DNA of 40,153 nt from Chloroflexota bacterium (GTDB taxonomy: Bacteria > Chloroflexota > Limnocylindria > Limnocylindrales > CSP1-4): positions 11,713 through 51,865 of the forward strand of contig PMXR01000070.1 of NCBI GenBank assembly GCA_003171035.1, given 5' to 3'. Positions 10,312 to 19,918 of this stretch are shown here, one piece after another. The position numbers were made by a program, and so were the translations under genes. The notes beneath the pieces are model-generated. The model was not told the origin of the DNA, made no database searches, and was given only the letters and a program-made list of their open reading frames with translations. How positions within the stretch are numbered: the stretch's first letter is position 1; every line of letters starts with the position of its first letter.

Positions 10312-10875
10312 ATGTTGAGTTCGTTCAATCCGGTCCAGTCGCTGCCGCTGACCGTCATCACGCCGCATCTGGTCATCCAGGGAACGCTCCGTACCCGGCT
10401 GCACCGCCTCACGGACGTACTCAACGAGCCGTCCGCCGAGCACCTGATCCTCTTCGACGCCACGTTCATGGAAGTCGGATCGCGCCGGGTTCTGGCCGGT
10501 ACGGCAACGGCGCAGGTTCAACTCAGCGACGTGCTATTCGTCCACGCGAACGCCGAGATCGAAACGCCCAGTACGATGCGGATGGCCAAGCAGTCGGTCC
10601 GGGCGATCATCGTGGCGCCGCCTTTCACGATCGAAGGCGAGATTCATCTACCCTTCGAGAACGAGCTGCACCAGGCCCTCGACGGTTTTGCCGGAAGATT
10701 CGTCCCGGTCACGAAGGCTCGCTACTGGGCCTACAGCGTCGCCGAGTCGCCCAATTACGTGGACATGCTGGCACTGAACCATGCCCGGTCCCACGTGGCC
10801 ATACCGGCCGGAGTCCAGTGGCACGCCGAGGCGCCACGTGAGGAGGATTCGAGCGGCGGCTCGAACCCCTGGTAG
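10312..10875 (+). CDS. Conserved hypothetical protein
   Basis: Complete ORF with genome-typical codon use; no confident family call. Confidence 0.7.
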   Translation: MLSSFNPVQSLPLTVITPHLVIQGTLRTRLHRLTDVLNEPSAEHLILFDATFMEVGSRRVLAGTATAQVQLSDVLFVHANAEIETPSTMRMAKQSVRAIIVAPPFTIEGEIHLPFENELHQALDGFAGRFVPVTKARYWAYSVAESPNYVDMLALNHARSHVAIPAGVQWHAEAPREEDSSGGSNPW

Positions 10876-10882
10876 TTGGCTC

Positions 10883-11737
10883 CTATTCCCGCGATGCGGC
10901 CTCGACCGGCAGGTCCAGCCGATCGCCCCACTCAACCCAGCCACCGTCGTAGACCGCCACGTCATCGCAGCCGATGAGGTTCAGCGCGAAGGCCAACTTG
11001 CACGCCGCCAGGCCGGCCGCGTCGTAGCAGATCAGCCGCCGGCGCGGGTTGGCTCCCGCCCGCCGAAGGAGTGCGCGAAGTTCGTCGGAGCTGCGGAAGG
11101 CGCCGGTTCGGGGTTGCATTGTGGCCGAGGCCGGCACGTTCAGGGCGCCGGGGATGTGGCCGAGACGCCGCGTGGCTCCGGCATGGCCGGCGTACTCCGA
11201 CGGTGCGCGCGCGTCAAGCAACTGGACATCCTCCATGCCGAGCAGCTGCTTGATGTCACTCGCGGCCAGACGGAGCCTGGCCTGCAGCCGCGGCGTGAAC
11301 GTGATCGGCGGTCGCAGCTCGGCCGCGGTGGAGATCGGGCGGCCCAAAGCCCGCCAACCGTCCAACCCGCCGACCAGGATTCGGGCAGAGTCCAGGCCGT
11401 ATACGCGCAGCGTCCACCAGGCCCTGGTGGCGTAACCGACGCCGGTGTCGTCGTACAGCGCGGCCACCATGCCGTTGCCGATGCCGGACCGTGTAAGCGT
11501 TTCGGTCACCTTCTGCGGGCCGGCCATGAGCAGGACGTCGCTGTCGTCCTCCTGTTCGGTCAGATCGGCACGCCAGTCGACATACGTCGCGCCGGGTATG
11601 TGGCCGCCGGCATAAAGCCTCCGGCCCGACCCGTCGGGTCGCCAGCGCAGATCGATGACGCCGAATCCCGGCCGACCAAGGTTCTCGGCCAGCCACTCGG
11701 GCGTGGCAAGAAGTTCCGGTCTGGCGTAGCCGCCCAT
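10883..11737 (-). CDS. Sulfurtransferase, two rhodanese domains
   Basis: VIDLRW...YAGGHIPGATYVDW, LLDARAPSEYAGHAG...HIPGALNVP; active-site RRLICYDAAGLAA. Start set at MGGYARPEL. Confidence 0.9.
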   Translation of the reverse strand: MGGYARPELLATPEWLAENLGRPGFGVIDLRWRPDGSGRRLYAGGHIPGATYVDWRADLTEQEDDSDVLLMAGPQKVTETLTRSGIGNGMVAALYDDTGVGYATRAWWTLRVYGLDSARILVGGLDGWRALGRPISTAAELRPPITFTPRLQARLRLAASDIKQLLGMEDVQLLDARAPSEYAGHAGATRRLGHIPGALNVPASATMQPRTGAFRSSDELRALLRRAGANPRRRLICYDAAGLAACKLAFALNLIGCDDVAVYDGGWVEWGDRLDLPVEAASRE

Positions 11738-11788
11738 GGAGTACCCCCACTCGCAGAGATGCTGGCAACTGCCGCCTATCATACGAGC

Positions 11789-13084
11789 GTGGTGACGCCG
11801 TTCCTGCCCGATGACGAGAAGATCCCCGCGATTCGCGAAGCCCTGCCGTCCACGGCTGCCGGCATCTACCTCAACACGGGCACGGCCGGACCGCTGCCGC
11901 GCGAGACCGCACGCGCGATGGCCGAGGCCGAAGCCTGGGAATTGCGCACCGGGAGGGCCGACAACAACTTCTACAAGGACTCACTGGAGCGGCGGGCGGA
12001 AGCGCGGGCGGCGATCGCCGCCGTGCTGGGGACCGACCCGAGCCGCGTGGCGCTGACACACGCCGCCACCGAGGGCATGGACGTCGCGACCTGGGCGATC
12101 GACTGGAAGCCCGGAGATCGGGTCGTGACCACGAACCTGGAACACGCTGGCGGGCTCGGGCCGCTCTGGGCGGTCCGCGAGCGGCTCGGAGTGGAGCTGG
12201 CGATCGCGGACGTCGGTCTGGGCGGCCTCGGTGGAGTGGCCGCCGCCGGCGCCGCGGCCCAGAGCGCCGCCGGCGCCGACCCGGCCGCGATCCTCGAGGT
12301 GTTCGACCGGGCCATTGTCCCGGGCACGCGGCTGGTCGCCCTTTCACACGTGGCATGGGCCACCGGCGCCGTACTCCCGATTCGCGAGATCGCGGAGATG
12401 GCCCATGCGCGCGGCGCACTCGTCGCCGTCGACGGAGCCCAGGCCGTGGGTGCGATCCCCGTTTGGGTCGAGGATCTGGGCGTCGACTTCTATGCCGTTG
12501 CGGGTCAGAAGTGGCTGCTCGGACCGGAGGGCACGGGTGCGCTCTACTGCGCGCCATCGGTCCTCGATCGGCCACGAATCACATACGCCGGCTACTGGAG
12601 CTTCGAATCGATCGACCTGGCGGCCGAGGGCAAGCTCTGGCCCGACGCCCGCAGGTTCGACGGCGCGGGCTTCCACGGTCCATCGGTCCTGGGGCTGGCT
12701 CGCAGCGCGGCGTGGTTGTCGATGTTCGTCGGCCTGCCGTGGATACACGAGCGCATCGGTCGGCTGGGCCGTGAAGCCGCCGCGATGCTGGCCGAGGTGC
12801 CCGGCGTCGAAGTCCTCACCCCGCGCGAGAACATGGCCGGACTGGTGTCGTTCAAGATCGCCGGCTGGAACTCGACCGCGGCGCTGCGAGAGCTGTCGCA
12901 GCGGACACTCTGTATCGCCCGAACCATCCCACCTCTCGACGCGATCCGGATCAGCGTTGGCTTCTTCAACACCGAAGGTGAGCTGCGCCGCTTCCGCGAC
13001 GGCGTCGCGCTGGTCGCCGCGCACACGCCCGAGACGATCCCGCATCGCCCCCGTATCGAGGTCCTGCGCGGCGGCGTGGACTGA
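11789..13084 (+). CDS. Aminotransferase class V (cysteine desulfurase / isopenicillin-N epimerase-like)
   Basis: YLNTGTAGPLPRETARAM, THAATEGMDVATWAIDW, VDGAQAVGAIPV, AGQKWLLGPEGTGALY. The listed ORF start at 10781 is upstream read-through; a GTG start near 11789 is likely. Confidence 0.9.
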   Translation: MVTPFLPDDEKIPAIREALPSTAAGIYLNTGTAGPLPRETARAMAEAEAWELRTGRADNNFYKDSLERRAEARAAIAAVLGTDPSRVALTHAATEGMDVATWAIDWKPGDRVVTTNLEHAGGLGPLWAVRERLGVELAIADVGLGGLGGVAAAGAAAQSAAGADPAAILEVFDRAIVPGTRLVALSHVAWATGAVLPIREIAEMAHARGALVAVDGAQAVGAIPVWVEDLGVDFYAVAGQKWLLGPEGTGALYCAPSVLDRPRITYAGYWSFESIDLAAEGKLWPDARRFDGAGFHGPSVLGLARSAAWLSMFVGLPWIHERIGRLGREAAAMLAEVPGVEVLTPRENMAGLVSFKIAGWNSTAALRELSQRTLCIARTIPPLDAIRISVGFFNTEGELRRFRDGVALVAAHTPETIPHRPRIEVLRGGVD

Positions 13085-13118
13085 GGGAACGGCGGGGCCC
13101 AGGCGCGATTCCCTTCTA

Positions 13119-13329
13119 CTCCCCCGGGGAGTGCTATGCAATCAGCTGCCGCCGTCTCCGCCGCGCGAGGCCGCCAGAGGCGGCCGGCAAGGCTCTGCAG
13201 CGGCGCATTGTGCCGAGAACAAGGTCCGGCAGAGCCCCTGAACCCTATCGGGACGTTCGATCGGGACGGCAAGGCGGCCCCGTTGTCGCGTGCCGGTGCC
13301 GGTGCGTTTCCTAGCACTCGCACGGGGAG
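13119..13329. ncRNA. Candidate structured non-coding RNA domain (strand and family unknown)
   Basis: Closing helix CTCCCC/GGGGAG (13119-13124 with 13324-13329), 4x4 internal loop, GAGTGCTA/TAGCACTC (13129-13136 with 13312-13319). Inside: GGCCGCC-AGA-GGCGGCC and GGCTCTGC/GCAGAGCC enclosing CGGCGC-ATT-GTGCCG. Confidence 0.4.
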
Positions 13330-13472
13330 TACAAGGCAATCGGCCGGCGCAAATATCCCGATCACGTAGCCGGGCACAGCCCGGAGACTGCTCGCCCCGC
13401 CGCCCGGCCGCCCGGCCGATCCGAAACTGCCTGCTTCCCGCCGGGCGCTCTGGTGTACGATCGTTGCCCGGC

Positions 13473-13548
13473 GGGGGAGTAGCTCAACGGTTAGAGCATG
13501 GCTCTTATACAGCCCCGGTTGGAGGTTCGAATCCTCCCTCCCCTACCA
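13473..13548 (+). tRNA. tRNA-Ile, anticodon TAT (13506-13508), CCA encoded
   Basis: Cloverleaf: GGGGGAG/CTCCCCT acceptor, GCTC/GAGC D-arm, anticodon loop CTTATAC, GGAGG-TTCGAAT-CCTCC T-arm, ACCA end. T·C mismatch at the base of the anticodon stem. Confidence 0.9.
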
Positions 13549-13605
13549 GTCCTGGCGATGGCAGGTTTGGCCGCCCGCACTGTCCAACGGAGGTGACTGA
13601 ACCTG

Positions 13606-14358
13606 GTGAGGGCCGTCATATGGGATTTCGATGAGACCTTGGCGCGACGGTCGGGGCGGTGGAGTGACACGCTCGTTGACGTCCTCGACGCGGAGTCCCC
13701 AGGCCACTCGCTGACGGCTCAGTCCTTCATGCCCGGTCTTTCGCACGGCTTTCCGTGGCACGACTGGGAGCGTGGACATCCCGAGCTATCCGATCCGGAC
13801 AGGTGGTGGGACTCCCTCCGACCCGTGCTGCAGGGCGCCCTTGAGCAGGCGGGCGTCAGCGAGAAGATCGCCGAAAGGGCAACGGCCAGGTTCCGCTCGG
13901 AGTACGTGCGGTTGGATCGCTGGTCCGTGTTCCCAGATACCGAAGCTGCGCTAGACCGAGTTAGCCGACACGGCTGGCGCCAGGCGATCCTCTCCAACCA
14001 TTGTCCGGAACTTCCCGATATCGTGCGCGGGCTCGGCCTCTGGGACCACTTCGATGCGGTCCTCACGTCGGCTGCCATGGGCTTCGAGAAGCCTCATCCG
14101 GAGGCCTATGCCCGTGCCCTGCGCGACCTCGGGCACCCGGAGGCCGCATGGATGGTCGGCGACAGCGCCGAGGCCGACATCGCGGGGGCTCGTCGATGTG
14201 GCATTCCCGGTGTGCTCGTTCGCCGGCCCGCGCCCGGGTTCAACTACGCACCAGACTTGATTACCGCGGTCGAGATGATCGAGCGAGCGCCAGCTCCTAG
14301 CGGTCCGCGGGCTCCTCGACGATCAGGATCCGGTTCCGGTCGGGGTCGCGCACGGTGA
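13606..14358 (+). CDS. HAD superfamily hydrolase
   Basis: VIWDFDETLA, ILSNH, GFEKPHPEAY, MVGDSAEADIAGARRCG. Confidence 0.92.
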   Translation: MRAVIWDFDETLARRSGRWSDTLVDVLDAESPGHSLTAQSFMPGLSHGFPWHDWERGHPELSDPDRWWDSLRPVLQGALEQAGVSEKIAERATARFRSEYVRLDRWSVFPDTEAALDRVSRHGWRQAILSNHCPELPDIVRGLGLWDHFDAVLTSAAMGFEKPHPEAYARALRDLGHPEAAWMVGDSAEADIAGARRCGIPGVLVRRPAPGFNYAPDLITAVEMIERAPAPSGPRAPRRSGSGSGRGRAR

Positions 14359-14689
14359 ACATCGAGACGGGGTAGCGGCGGATCACCTCGTCGACGTCGA
14401 CGCCGAGTGCGAGCAGCTCGGCATGGGTCGCCTCGGCGTTGTCGGTCGCCAGGCGCACCTGGGTGTCGATTCCGACGCGGACCTGGTCTGGGCCGCGGAC
14501 CAGCGCGACGGTGGTGATCGAGCCCGGGGGCGCGACCTCGATCCAGCGCTCCTGGCCGAACATCGTGTCGACCCGCAACTCCAGCCCCAGCTTGTCCACG
14601 TAGAACGCGAGCGAGCGGCTCTGGTCGCTGACGGGAATGCCGAAGGTCTTGACACCGACGATGCGGGTTCGGGTCCGGGTCATCGCCAC
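14297..14689 (-). CDS. VOC (glyoxalase/bleomycin resistance) family protein
   Basis: GVKTFGIPVSDQSRSLAFYVDKLGLELRVD...FTVRDPDRNRILIVE. Confidence 0.93.
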   Translation of the reverse strand: MAMTRTRTRIVGVKTFGIPVSDQSRSLAFYVDKLGLELRVDTMFGQERWIEVAPPGSITTVALVRGPDQVRVGIDTQVRLATDNAEATHAELLALGVDVDEVIRRYPVSMFTVRDPDRNRILIVEEPADR

Positions 14690-15032
14690 GTTAGCCCCCT
14701 TGTTGTCTCCTGTTTCGCGGATCTTGTCGCCGCGTCGCCCGGCTGAAGCCGGTGGATTGACCAGGTCATCTTCCTCCAGGCCCTGCTGGTTGTCGATGCG
14801 ACCTTGGGCGGAAATGCGATTCTGGCGCGGGGTGCGGCCACGCGGGATCCTCGGCGCACGGGCTCAGCCGACACGGGCTTCGGCCACCGGAACTGCGGGT
14901 CTCCTTTCAGGTTTGTCGTCGATGCTCGGTCGCGGCAGAGAAGAGGTCCGCGGCGTGACAAGACGGAATGACGGTAGTCGGCAGTCTGGGCCAAGGTTCG
15001 GAGCCAGCTCGGATGCCGCAAGCAAAGGAGTC

Positions 15033-15467
15033 ATGATGGACGCAAGAGTGCTCGATCCCGCAGACGTGACGCCGGTCTCGACCGAAGGTGCGGGCGGCGA
15101 TGCCGACCTGATCAAGCTGCTCACACTGCGCGAGTTGGAAGCGGCCGGTCCGCTCACCGGCCTCGATGCCATCAACCGCGTGGCCGCAACCGCGCGTCTT
15201 CTCGGGATTGCCGCGCCGACCTACCCGCTCGTCCACGGCCTGACCGACGAGGGCCTGCTCGAGTGCTACTCGGACAAACCGCGCCTCTACCGGACGACCG
15301 ACGCGGGCTCTCGCGAGGCCGAACTTCTTGCGGAGCGCTGCTGGCCGCGGCTGCGCGGCGAAGTGATCCGGTTGCGCGAGCGGCTGGCACCGGCCGTTCC
15401 CAAGGCCCGACCGGATGCGCTGTTCGTCAGCAGGCGCGCCGACGCGGCCGCGCCGCTGGCCCGCTGA
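15033..15467 (+). CDS. Hypothetical winged-helix-like (PadR-like) regulator
   Basis: AAAGGAG RBS before ATG 15033; LKRLLGIAAPTYPLVHGLTDEGLLECYSDKPRLYRTTDAGSREAELLA-type pattern. Confidence 0.65.
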   Translation: MMDARVLDPADVTPVSTEGAGGDADLIKLLTLRELEAAGPLTGLDAINRVAATARLLGIAAPTYPLVHGLTDEGLLECYSDKPRLYRTTDAGSREAELLAERCWPRLRGEVIRLRERLAPAVPKARPDALFVSRRADAAAPLAR

Positions 15468-15496
15468 CAGGGTCGCCGGCCATCGTCTCGCCATCG

Positions 15497-15540
15497 TCGA
15501 CCCGGCCTCGACCCGGCCTCGACCCGGCCTCGACCCGGCC
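15497..15540 (+). repeat. 11-bp tandem repeat, 4 exact copies
   Basis: TCGACCCGGCC x4. Confidence 0.95.
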
Positions 15541-15678
15541 CACGCACTCTCTCGCGTGAATCGGGCTCATTCAAGCGTGCTTCAGGAATAGAGTCGAAGC
15601 TGTGCACTTCATCACTTCGCCCGGCGACCACGAAGTACGCGTCCGGGCTGCTAAGCCGATCCGCATCCGGTTTGCCGA

Positions 15679-16668
15679 ATGACCCAGCCGCCCGAAATGA
15701 CCGACATTGAATCGGCCTCGCCGTGGTCGCAGCGGCTGGCCCGTGGCCGCGCGAGAGTTCGGCGTGGAGCAGGGTTCGGGCTGGGAGTGGTTGCGGCCCT
15801 CGTTGCCGTCGCGATGTACGGGTTTGCCGTGCCCGCTCCCAAGCCACTCAGCCAGGGGGACGTGGCCGCGAACATCGCTTCGGCCCTGGCCTCGGTGACG
15901 CCCGGGCCGGCGCTATCTCTGCTCGCCTATCAGGCCGTTCAGCCGTCGCTGGTCCTGGTCAAGACGCAGGGCCCTGCCGGCCCGGCCACGGGCGACAACG
16001 GCTCGGCGACCCCGGGCGGGTCTGCCGTGCCCGGCAGCTCGCCGGCCGCGGGCAGCTCGCCGGCACCGGGTGAATCGTCGACGCCGGTCGGGCCCGAACC
16101 TACAAGCTCGGCTCCGGCCGGAATCTCCACGGCCGACGGAACGCTGGGCAGCGGCGTGGTCATCGACTCCGCCGGCGACATCCTGACCTGCCTCCATCTC
16201 GTTGCAAAGGCCACGGCCATCGAGGTGACCTTCGCCGACGGGACGACTTCCTCAGCCCAGATAACCAGCACTCAACCCCAAAACGACATCGCCGTGCTCC
16301 AGGCCGACAACCCGCCGGCCACCCTGACCCCGGCCGTGCTGGGCAATCCGCGGAGTGTCTCGGTCGGCAGCGAGGCCTACGTCCTGGGCAGCCCGTTCGG
16401 ACTCTACGGCTCGTTCTCGTCCGGAGTCGTGTCGGGCCTCAACCGGACCTTCCAGCTCGCCGACGGCACGCAGCTGCAGGGCATGATCCAGGTGGATGCG
16501 GCCGTCAATCCGGGCAACTCGGGCGGACCTCTGGTCAATCGCTACGGCCAGGTGATCGGCATAGTCTCCGGGATCGTCAACCCCACCAACCAGAGCGTGT
16601 TCATCGGCATCGGTTTCGCGGTGCCGATCGATGTAGCCGGCGGTGCCGCCGGTCTGCCGCGCGATTGA
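15679..16668 (+). CDS. Membrane-anchored trypsin-like (HtrA/DegP-type) serine protease without visible PDZ domain
   Basis: LGSGVVIDSAGDILTCLHLV (His), NDIAVLQAD (Asp), VNPGNSGGPLVN (Ser); N-terminal TM helix. Confidence 0.9.
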   Translation: MTQPPEMTDIESASPWSQRLARGRARVRRGAGFGLGVVAALVAVAMYGFAVPAPKPLSQGDVAANIASALASVTPGPALSLLAYQAVQPSLVLVKTQGPAGPATGDNGSATPGGSAVPGSSPAAGSSPAPGESSTPVGPEPTSSAPAGISTADGTLGSGVVIDSAGDILTCLHLVAKATAIEVTFADGTTSSAQITSTQPQNDIAVLQADNPPATLTPAVLGNPRSVSVGSEAYVLGSPFGLYGSFSSGVVSGLNRTFQLADGTQLQGMIQVDAAVNPGNSGGPLVNRYGQVIGIVSGIVNPTNQSVFIGIGFAVPIDVAGGAAGLPRD

Positions 16669-16698
16669 GCCGCGCAATAGCCAGGAGGCTTTGAACCA

Positions 16699-17709
16699 GT
16701 GCCACAACAACACGACACGACCCCGTCGGAGCCGATGGAGCGCGTTCTGTACGAGGTCAAGAAGGTCATCGTCGGCCAGGACCACTTGCTCGAGACGTTG
16801 GCCGTGGCTCTGCTGGCGCGTGGCCATCTGCTGGTCGAAGGCGTGCCCGGTCTGGCCAAGACGATGGCGATCAAGACGCTGGCCGGCGCAATCGGCGGAG
16901 AGTTCAAACGCATCCAGTTCACGCCGGATCTTGTCCCGGCGGACTTGATCGGGACGCGGATCTACAACCAGAAGACCGGCGAGTTCAACACATCGCTCGG
17001 CCCGGTCTTCACCAATCTGCTGCTGGCCGACGAGATCAACCGCGCCCCGGCCAAAGTCCAGAGCGCGTTGCTGGAAGTGATGCAGGAGCGGCAGGTCACG
17101 ATCGGCCGTGAAACCCACATGGTCCCCGACCCGTTCCTCGTGCTGGCGACCCAAAACCCGATCGAGACCGAAGGCACGTACGCGCTGCCGGAGGCCCAGG
17201 TCGACCGCTTCATGCTCAAGGTGCTGGTCGGCTACCCCAGCGCGACCGAGGAGTTCGCGATCGTCGAAAGGATGACCGGACCTCTCGACGCGGTTCAGGA
17301 AGTGCTGTCGACCAAGGATCTGCTCGAGCTGCAGAAGCAGGCGGACAGGGTCTATGTCGACCCGGCGCTGATGGACTACGCGGTCCGGCTGACGACTGCG
17401 ACCCGATCGCCTCGGTCGCACGGCCTGCCAGACCTCGAGCGCTACATCACCTACGGCGCCAGCCCGCGAGCCTCGATCAACCTGATCCTGACCGCCCGGG
17501 CCCTGGCCTTCGTCCGCGGCCGCGACTATGCCCTGCCCCAGGACGTGGTCGACATGGCCCGCGACGTGATGCGCCACCGGCTGGTGCTGTCGTTCGAAGC
17601 TCTCTCCGACAATGTGACCGCCGACGACGTGCTGTCGACGGTCCTGCGGCAGATACCGGCGCCCGTGGTGCCGTTGCGGGAGCGAACCAACGTCCGCGCC
17701 AGCGCCTGA
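16699..17709 (+). CDS. MoxR family AAA ATPase
   Basis: GHLLVEGVPGLAKTMAIKTLA, DEINRAPAKVQSALLEVMQERQVTIG, ATQNPIETEGTYALPEAQ. Confidence 0.96.
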   Translation: MPQQHDTTPSEPMERVLYEVKKVIVGQDHLLETLAVALLARGHLLVEGVPGLAKTMAIKTLAGAIGGEFKRIQFTPDLVPADLIGTRIYNQKTGEFNTSLGPVFTNLLLADEINRAPAKVQSALLEVMQERQVTIGRETHMVPDPFLVLATQNPIETEGTYALPEAQVDRFMLKVLVGYPSATEEFAIVERMTGPLDAVQEVLSTKDLLELQKQADRVYVDPALMDYAVRLTTATRSPRSHGLPDLERYITYGASPRASINLILTARALAFVRGRDYALPQDVVDMARDVMRHRLVLSFEALSDNVTADDVLSTVLRQIPAPVVPLRERTNVRASA

Positions 17710-17713
17710 CGGC

Positions 17714-18886
17714 ATGGTCTGGACCGCGCCGCCCGAACCCGACGAGGACCGCCGGGAGGGCTGGAGTGCCCCGGTCACGCGCCGCGGGACGGGCGTGGCC
17801 TCCGGGCATGCGCCGGTGAAGCCGATCTTCAGGGCCGAATCCGGTGCCGTGGCTCCCGGCTCGGCGCGCCATGCCCTGCCGCCGTTGCCGCCGTTGCTGC
17901 CGTCCCTGGCTCGAGCACCCATCGCCGCGGCGGCTCCGCCGCCCTCCGCGTCGGCGGCGCCGCCCCTCGCGCCGGACCCGCCCCCGCCTTCGACCCGCGC
18001 CTTGACCGCCCCCGACCGGATCCTCCAGCGGCTGGAGTGGCAGGTAATCCGCCGGCTCGACGGCATCCTCCAGGGCGACTATCGCAGCCTCTTCCGCGGC
18101 AACGGCATCGATCTCGTCGATCTGCGCGAGTACCAGCCCGGCGACGACGTGCGGGCGATCGACTGGAACGTGACCGCGCGGATGGACACGCCCTACGTGC
18201 GCGAATACTCGGAAGACCGCGAGGTCACGGCCTGGTTCCTGCTCGACCTGAGCCCCTCGATCGACTTCGGCAGCGGCGACGGCGATCGCCTCAAGCGCAC
18301 GGTCCTGATCGACTTCGTGGCGACGCTGGCCCGGCTGATGACCCGGCGCGGCAATCGCGTGGGAGCGATGCTCTACGACACCACGATGGAGCGCGTGGTC
18401 CCGGCGCGTGGCGGCCGCGACCAGGTGCTGCGGCTGATCGACGATCTGCTCAACCAGCCGCGCCTGGACCGCGCCCCCTTCACCGACCTGGCGCCGCTGC
18501 TGGAAGCCGGCGCGGCCGCGGTCAAGCGCCGCTCGCTGGTCTTCGTCATCTCGGACTTCATCTCCGTCCCGGGCTGGGAGCGGCAACTCAACCTGCTCAA
18601 CCGGCGCCACGAGGTGGTGGCGGTCCGGCTTCACGACCCGCGTGAGGTCGAGCTTCCGGACGTGGGCCCGCTGATCATGGAAGACGCCGAGACCGGTGAG
18701 CAGCTGTACGTCGATACCCATGATGCCCGCTTCCGGCGCCGTTTCGAGGAAGCCGCTCGAAAGCGCGAGGCCGAGGTGAACGACGCTTTCCGCCGTTCCG
18801 GCGTCGAGGCGCTCTCACTCTCCACGGACGAGGACCTCGTCCGTGCCATCGTCCGGATGGCCACGTTGCGCCGGCGGCGGAGGTAG
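17714..18886 (+). CDS. DUF58 domain protein
   Basis: GDYRSLFRGNGIDLVDLREYQPGDDVRAIDWNVTARMDTPYVREY. Confidence 0.94.
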   Translation: MVWTAPPEPDEDRREGWSAPVTRRGTGVASGHAPVKPIFRAESGAVAPGSARHALPPLPPLLPSLARAPIAAAAPPPSASAAPPLAPDPPPPSTRALTAPDRILQRLEWQVIRRLDGILQGDYRSLFRGNGIDLVDLREYQPGDDVRAIDWNVTARMDTPYVREYSEDREVTAWFLLDLSPSIDFGSGDGDRLKRTVLIDFVATLARLMTRRGNRVGAMLYDTTMERVVPARGGRDQVLRLIDDLLNQPRLDRAPFTDLAPLLEAGAAAVKRRSLVFVISDFISVPGWERQLNLLNRRHEVVAVRLHDPREVELPDVGPLIMEDAETGEQLYVDTHDARFRRRFEEAARKREAEVNDAFRRSGVEALSLSTDEDLVRAIVRMATLRRRRR

Positions 18887-18888
18887 CT

Positions 18889-19905
18889 ATGTCGTTCATC
18901 TGGCCGCCGGTGCTGCTGACACTCCTGCTCGTGCCCGCCGGTGTCGGGTTGTATCTGTTCCTCGACACGCGGCGCCGCCGCCGGCTGGCCCGGTACGGTG
19001 GAGCCGGCCCGGTCAGCTCGACCACGGGCCGAGCCAGCATTCGCAGTCGGATCGCTCCGGTTCTGATGCTCTGCGGGTTGGTCTTGCTGCCGGTGGCCAT
19101 GGCCCGTCCTCAGGCCGTGGTTAGCCTGCCGCAGGAGGAGGGGACGGTGGTTCTGGCGTTCGACGTCTCGGCCAGCATGGCCGCCACGGATCTCGCGCCG
19201 ACCCGGATGGCTGCGGCAAAGGTTGCGGCCAAGGACTTCGTAATGAAGCAGCCTGCCGGCGTGACCATTGGGGTCGTGGCCTTCAGCGATTCGGGCGTCT
19301 CCGTGCAGCAGCCCAGCAACGACCAATCGGCAGTGCTGGCCGCGATCGACCGCCTGGCGCCGGAACGCGGCACTTCGGTGGCCGAGGGGATCCTGGCCTC
19401 GCTCAAGGTCATCGCGGTCGCGGAGGCCGGGCCGTGGGCCAACAACTACTACTCGAATGCCTCGCCGAACCCGTCGCCGACCGCGACACCCACGCCTGTC
19501 CCTGCCGGCACGCACGCTCCGGCCGCGATCGTCCTGCTGAGCGATGGCGAGAACAACGAGAACCCCGATCCGGCGACCGCGGCCAAGGCGGCGGCCGATC
19601 AGGGCATCCGGATCTACACGATCGGTATCGGCACGCCGTCCGGCACGACCGTGACGCTGGACGGCTTCCAGATCCACACCCAGCTGGACGCGGCGACGCT
19701 GCAGTCGATCGCCCAGACGACGGACGGCAAGTACTACGCCGCGACCGACGCGCAGCAACTCCTCTCGATCTACGACAACCTCGACACCCAACTAATCCTC
19801 CAGCCTCAGATGGTCGAGATCACCGGGCTCCTGGCCGGCGTCAGCTTGCTGCTGCTGCTGGCCGGTGCGGCCGCCTCGATGATGTGGCTCGGGCGACTGC
19901 CATGA
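18889..19905 (+). CDS. VWA domain membrane protein (BatA-like)
   Basis: N-terminal TM, MIDAS-type VLAFDVSASMAATD, C-terminal TM. Confidence 0.93.
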   Translation: MSFIWPPVLLTLLLVPAGVGLYLFLDTRRRRRLARYGGAGPVSSTTGRASIRSRIAPVLMLCGLVLLPVAMARPQAVVSLPQEEGTVVLAFDVSASMAATDLAPTRMAAAKVAAKDFVMKQPAGVTIGVVAFSDSGVSVQQPSNDQSAVLAAIDRLAPERGTSVAEGILASLKVIAVAEAGPWANNYYSNASPNPSPTATPTPVPAGTHAPAAIVLLSDGENNENPDPATAAKAAADQGIRIYTIGIGTPSGTTVTLDGFQIHTQLDAATLQSIAQTTDGKYYAATDAQQLLSIYDNLDTQLILQPQMVEITGLLAGVSLLLLLAGAAASMMWLGRLP

Positions 19906-19918
19906 GCGGAGGCGCTAG

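Noticed and set aside
10781-11788. N-terminal 336 aa of the 767-aa plus ORF
   Set aside because: This part is antisense to the rhodanese gene; the real aminotransferase starts near 11789.
16252-18066. 604-aa minus-strand ORF
   Set aside because: Shadow ORF antisense to the well-supported protease/MoxR/DUF58 genes; typical of high-GC DNA.
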